From Bifidobacteriaceae bacterium (GTDB lineage: Bacteria > Actinomycetota > Actinomycetes > Actinomycetales > WQXJ01): a DNA stretch of 8,578 nucleotides. Where the stretch lies: positions 1-8,578 of the forward strand of contig JAITLE010000067.1 of assembly GCA_031278075.1 (NCBI GenBank). The letters run 5' to 3'. The translations under genes and the position numbers were made by a program. Position 1 is the first letter of the stretch. Each line of letters begins with the position of its first letter. Under the pieces are notes generated by a model. The model had not been told where the DNA came from. It did not search any database and was given only the letters and a program-made list of their open reading frames with translations. Shown piece after piece: positions 6,701-8,578 of this stretch.

Positions 6701-7475
6701 GTTGCATCAGCTCCGCGGGAGGGTGGGGCGGGCGAAGGAGCGCGCCTACGCGTATTTCTTGTTCCCGCCCGGCCGGACGCTGACCGAGACGGCGCACGAC
6801 CGCCTCTCCACTATCGCCGCGCAATCCGAGCTGGGCGCCGGGATGCGGGTGGCTCTCAAGGACCTGGAGATCCGCGGGGCCGGGAACCTGCTGGGCGGAG
6901 AACAATCCGGGCACATCGCAGGGGTCGGGTTCGACCTGTACCTCAGGATGATCGGGGACGCGGTGGCCAAGGCGAAGGGCGCGAAGACCGAGGCCCCCGC
7001 GGAGGTGCAGCTAGAACTGCCGGTCAACGCCCACATCCCGGAGAGCTACGTGGACTCGGACAGGCTGCGTCTCGAGGCGTACACGAAGCTCGCGGCCGCC
7101 GCGTCCGAGGCGGATCTAGCGGCCGTGGCCGACGAGTTGACCGACCGCTACGGTCCGGTCCCTGAAGAGGTGGCGGCCCTCCTTGAGGTGGCGCGCCTCA
7201 GGATCGAGGCCCGCGGGCTGGGTTTGACGCAGATCACCGCCCAAGGGCGCCACATCCGATTGGCCCCGTTGGAGGTCGGCGAGTGGCGTCAGCTCTGGCT
7301 GAACCAGCAGGTCAAGGGCGCGATCATCAAGCCCGCCACCCGGACCGTGCTGCTGCCGATCCCACACGGCCAACGCCTCGGCGAGGCGGCCATGACGGGT
7401 GTCGACCTGGTCGACTGGCTGCGCGGCATCGTCGCCGAGCTCGCCTCCCACTCCGCGACCGCGGCCACACCTTGA
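3744..7475 (+). CDS. mfd: Transcription-repair coupling factor Mfd
   Basis: Mfd is an ATP-driven DNA translocase that pushes stalled RNA polymerase off DNA and recruits UvrA. The protein is full length at 1243 aa (E. coli 1148). The N-terminal UvrB-like region shows LPAWETLPHERLSPR (about 104-118) and GEFAVRGGILDVFPP (about 199-213). The CarD-like RNA polymerase interaction domain starts near 562 (GDLVVHEQHGVGRF). The RecG-like motor has Walker A GDVGYGKT (719-726, K725), DEEQ (820-823), SATPIPRTLEM, and motif VI QLRGRVGR (989-996). The C-terminal regulatory domain follows from about 1090 (ELPVNAHIPESYV). A ~37-residue Ala/Gly/Pro-rich insertion (about 388-424) splits the region before the polymerase-binding domain and is probably a flexible linker. 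The GTG at 3744 overlaps the pth stop by 4 bp, implying translational coupling. The N-terminus MSLTHLPELLAEDPGF fits the family. Confidence 0.98.
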   Translation: MSLTHLPELLAEDPGFAAVLDRVRERAELGADQTDHVDITAIDGVRPALIAAISRGLAEARRAQGEDPGPHPPLVVVTASTSAAEDLAAATRAFGPPELIAVLPAWETLPHERLSPRADTLGRRAAVFRRLAHPEPSGPRGPIEVLFTPLRSALQPVVDGIGQIEPVVLKAGRQADLPRAVDRLVEIAYTRVDMVTRRGEFAVRGGILDVFPPTEDHPVRVDFWGDEVDECRYFHVSDQRSGEIAAGGLWAPPCRELLITASVKARAKSLAGRLPGVRDLLDKVAAGIYADGMEALTPALADALTPVFKLMPRGALALFLDPERLRRRAQDLLATAGEFLGAAWEAAAAGGAAPVDLAAGSFLTLAELHEQAVDVGCGWWNATAFALPDPAPDADRAPTAPASPPSAGGGAEAGLGRGRTASGGWLGDHATAGEVARIVLGARELDTYHGRIDRAVKQLKAWTRDGWRVVLTTEGAGPAKRLAERLGGEGVPARVVPDLGETPPAGLVLVTTASGRGFQAPTLRLAVVSERDLTGRGGATTRDMRRMPSRRKAGVDPLQLRAGDLVVHEQHGVGRFVELVSRTVGTGEAAATREYLVIEYAPSKRGQPGDRLYVPTDSLDQITRYVGGENPALSRLGGGDWAKTKARARRAVSELAQELVRLYAARMATKGFAFGPDTPWQRELEDAFAYVETPDQLTTIDEVKADMRAAAPMDRLICGDVGYGKTEVAVRAAFKAVQDGKQVAVLAPTTLLVRQHFDTFSDRYAPFGVEVRALSRFQRPKEVRQTKEDLAAGKVDVVIGTHSLLTGDVRFKDLGLVVVDEEQRFGVEHKETLKAQRPEVDVLSMSATPIPRTLEMAVSGIREMSTLTTPPEERHPVLTYVGGSTPGLVAAAIRRELLREGQVFYVHNRVQTIGRRAAALGLLVPEARIAVAHGKMNERQLEQVMIDFWEKAYDVLVCTTIIETGLDIANANTLIVDDADNFGLAQLHQLRGRVGRAKERAYAYFLFPPGRTLTETAHDRLSTIAAQSELGAGMRVALKDLEIRGAGNLLGGEQSGHIAGVGFDLYLRMIGDAVAKAKGAKTEAPAEVQLELPVNAHIPESYVDSDRLRLEAYTKLAAAASEADLAAVADELTDRYGPVPEEVAALLEVARLRIEARGLGLTQITAQGRHIRLAPLEVGEWRQLWLNQQVKGAIIKPATRTVLLPIPHGQRLGEAAMTGVDLVDWLRGIVAELASHSATAATP

Positions 7476-7535
7476 CCCGTGCGGGGGATGTGGCGCTGAG
7501 CGGATGGACGCCGATCCGGTCGGGCGTGACGATTC

Positions 7536-7570
7536 CTCCACTTCTCCCGCCAAAGACGAGAACTGTGGAG
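7536..7570 (+). terminator. Candidate terminator hairpin after mfd
   Basis: CTCCACTTCTC (7536-7546) pairs with GAGAA(CT)GTGGAG (7558-7570): 11 bp in two stems separated by a 2-nt bulge, with an 11-nt loop. It begins about 60 nt after the mfd stop. No T-tract follows, so if it terminates it is of the tail-less type often proposed for actinobacteria. Confidence 0.4.
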
Positions 7571-7634
7571 CGCCGCGGGCCGGGCAACCGCGCCGACACG
7601 GACAAGCCATGACGACGCGGCCAGGGTTGCCGCG

Positions 7635-7640
7635 TAAGAT
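7635..7640 (+). promoter_or_regulatory. Candidate -10 box upstream of the lipoprotein gene
   Basis: TAAGAT is a good -10 hexamer in otherwise very GC-rich DNA, about 220 bp before the lipoprotein start. No clear -35 is visible at 16-18 bp. A 7-bp inverted repeat, GGCAACC (7583-7589) with GGTTGCC (7625-7631), abuts it and could be an operator (weak). Together with the upstream hairpin it suggests the lipoprotein begins a new transcription unit. Confidence 0.3.
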
Positions 7641-7861
7641 ATGTCCGGAGTGTTCGGGCCGCAAGCGCCCCGCTGGGCTGCCGCCAACCGGCGGTGGCCG
7701 CCCGCGAGCGCGTGACCGGCTCGGGCGCGTCGCGCGGCCCGGCCCGCGCGGGCGCCGCGCTCCGCGCCTTCGGGAAGTGTGCAATGCAATCCCGCGCCCA
7801 TTTGGTTCGTCGGCCCAACCGCCGCAGGGGCCGCCGCGGCGCGAACGAGGAAGGAGCCGCG

Positions 7862-8509
7862 ATGGCCCTCAAAGATGCGACTGGCCGTTTGGCGGCCGCG
7901 CTGGCGGCCGCCGCGTTGGCGACGGCCGCGCTGGCGGGCTGCGACGCGCAACCCGGTGTGGCCGCCACAGTCGGCGATTACGTGGTCACAGAACGCGAGC
8001 TGAGCAGCGTCGCCATGGATGTCGACGCGGTGCTGGAAGCGAGCGGGAACACCACGGGCACAGACGCGCAGTATCTCGCGTCGCTCATCAACTGGCTCCA
8101 GCTAAGGGCCCTCGCGGTGGAGTCCGGCGACCCAGCGCTCATCGCGGTGCTAGAGCCGCCAACAATCGAGGACTACTTGGAGATCGTCCACAGCGGCGGC
8201 TTCGACGACGCGGTGGCCGCAGCCCTTGAGATCCTAGAACCGGGTGAGACCGCCCGCTGGCTGCTGCTCCCACCGGACAGCACCGCCATCAATGAAGCGA
8301 TTTACGCCGCCCTCGAAAGTGGCGCGCTCACCGAAGAACAACTGGAGACCTTCAACCCTGAGGTCGTGGTCAACCCGCGTTACGGCGAAATGACCGACGC
8401 GGGGCTCACCCCGATCACGCCGGCCTGGGCGGTCGCGGTCGAGCCGGCTTCGATCCTGGCCGCCGCCCAACCAGCCGCCCAACCAGCCGTTCAGGGGGAC
8501 GCTGGCTAG
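7862..8509 (+). CDS. Secreted lipoprotein with SurA-like N-terminal domain
   Basis: This is a probable extracytoplasmic, membrane-anchored chaperone-like protein of 215 aa. It has a short N-terminus (MALKDATGR), an alanine/leucine hydrophobic segment (10-23), and the lipobox LAGC with C27 as the predicted lipidated residue. The mature part opens with VAATVGDYVVTERELSSV, the SurA-N/trigger-factor-like pattern seen in actinobacterial lipoproteins beside mfd and mazG. It ends with VVVNPRYGEM... PAWAV, the segment that closes this family. No parvulin isomerase domain is present, so a catalytic role is unlikely. The tail (AAAQPAAQPAVQGDAG) is encoded in part by two perfect 12-bp repeats. The ATG at 7862 is chosen because AAGGAG (7851-7856) lies 5 nt upstream and because it places the signal peptide at the N-terminus; the frame is open further upstream. 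Its stop overlaps the next start by one base. Confidence 0.85.
   Translation: MALKDATGRLAAALAAAALATAALAGCDAQPGVAATVGDYVVTERELSSVAMDVDAVLEASGNTTGTDAQYLASLINWLQLRALAVESGDPALIAVLEPPTIEDYLEIVHSGGFDDAVAAALEILEPGETARWLLLPPDSTAINEAIYAALESGALTEEQLETFNPEVVVNPRYGEMTDAGLTPITPAWAVAVEPASILAAAQPAAQPAVQGDAG
8463..8486 (+). repeat. Two perfect 12-bp tandem repeats in the lipoprotein gene
   Basis: CCGCCCAACCAG occurs at 8463-8474 and 8475-8486. It encodes the repeated A-A-Q-P at the C-terminus and probably arose by slippage. Confidence 0.85.
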
Positions 8510-8578
8510 TGAGCGATCCGCAGGGCCCGCCCCCCCCCACCCCGCCCGCCCCCGCCCCACCCCCACCCCACCCCCCGG
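8509..8578 (+). CDS. Start of a downstream gene, possibly MazG-type NTP pyrophosphohydrolase (partial)
   Basis: A GTG at 8509 overlaps the last base of the lipoprotein stop (TAGTG) and follows AGGGGG at 8493-8498 with 10-nt spacing. The frame stays open to the end of the window. Only 23 residues are visible: MSDPQG followed by a proline-dense run, with 14 prolines in total, including two runs of four. The short MSDP-type start and the position after mfd and the lipoprotein fit actinobacterial mazG, but no catalytic motif is inside the window, so the identity rests on synteny alone. The proline runs would normally need EF-P for smooth translation. Confidence 0.55.
   Translation, partial: MSDPQGPPPPTPPAPAPPPPHPP

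Larger units (their letters stand above)
7476..7861. other. Intergenic region between mfd and the lipoprotein gene
   Basis: I see no supported gene in these 386 bp. Besides the candidate terminator and -10 box, there is a GC-rich hairpin, CGCGCGG (7731-7737) with CCGCGCG (7744-7750), around a 6-nt loop. It would lie in the 5' UTR of the lipoprotein mRNA. Several frames are open by composition alone. Confidence 0.6.

Noticed and set aside
7609..7861. Possible small protein starting MTTRPGLPRKICPECSGRK with a CxxC pair
   Set aside because: The frame runs on into the lipoprotein gene in a different frame, becomes Arg/Pro/Gly-rich composition noise, has no second cysteine pair and no good ribosome binding site.

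Overview
The window is high-GC DNA from a Gram-positive actinobacterium (Actinomycetota). The best evidence is the gene block rplY (a two-domain CTC-type L25), pth, mfd, a SurA-N-like lipoprotein, and then the start of a gene where mazG is expected. This order is typical of actinobacterial chromosomes. GTG starts at pth, mfd and the last gene, and 1-4 bp overlaps between genes, fit the same picture. I cannot name a genus.

Layout. (1) Positions 8-1788 hold a complete IS3-family insertion sequence. It has matching terminal inverted repeats, an orfA with two helix-turn-helix-like blocks and a coiled coil, and an orfB in the -1 frame with a DD(35)E triad. A textbook -1 slippery heptamer lies in phase in the overlap. 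(2) Positions 1789-2454 contain no gene I can support. They hold a small hairpin, five 12-bp imperfect repeats, a 30-bp tandem array whose units each contain a G-quadruplex motif, a possible -10 box, and a roughly 210-nt leader with several strong hairpins and a possible pseudoknot before rplY. (3) Positions 2455-7475 are a tight operon: rplY (ribosomal protein L25), pth (peptidyl-tRNA hydrolase) and mfd (transcription-repair coupling factor). (4) Positions 7476-7861 contain a candidate terminator hairpin and a candidate promoter. (5) Positions 7862-8509 encode a secreted lipoprotein, and a further gene begins at 8509 and runs off the window, starting with a proline-dense N-terminus.

How the genes work together. 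rplY and pth serve translation: L25 binds 5S rRNA, and Pth recycles peptidyl-tRNA dropped from ribosomes. mfd rescues stalled RNA polymerase and recruits nucleotide excision repair. The lipoprotein probably acts outside the membrane as a chaperone-like factor. In many actinobacteria glmU and prs lie just upstream of rplY. Here that place is taken by the IS and repeats, so the upstream junction looks rearranged.

I did not find a convincing new multi-gene system. The observations most worth following are the structured rplY leader, the G4-forming 30-bp array directly upstream of it, the IS frameshift cassette, and a repeated quasi-palindrome built into the C-terminus of Pth.
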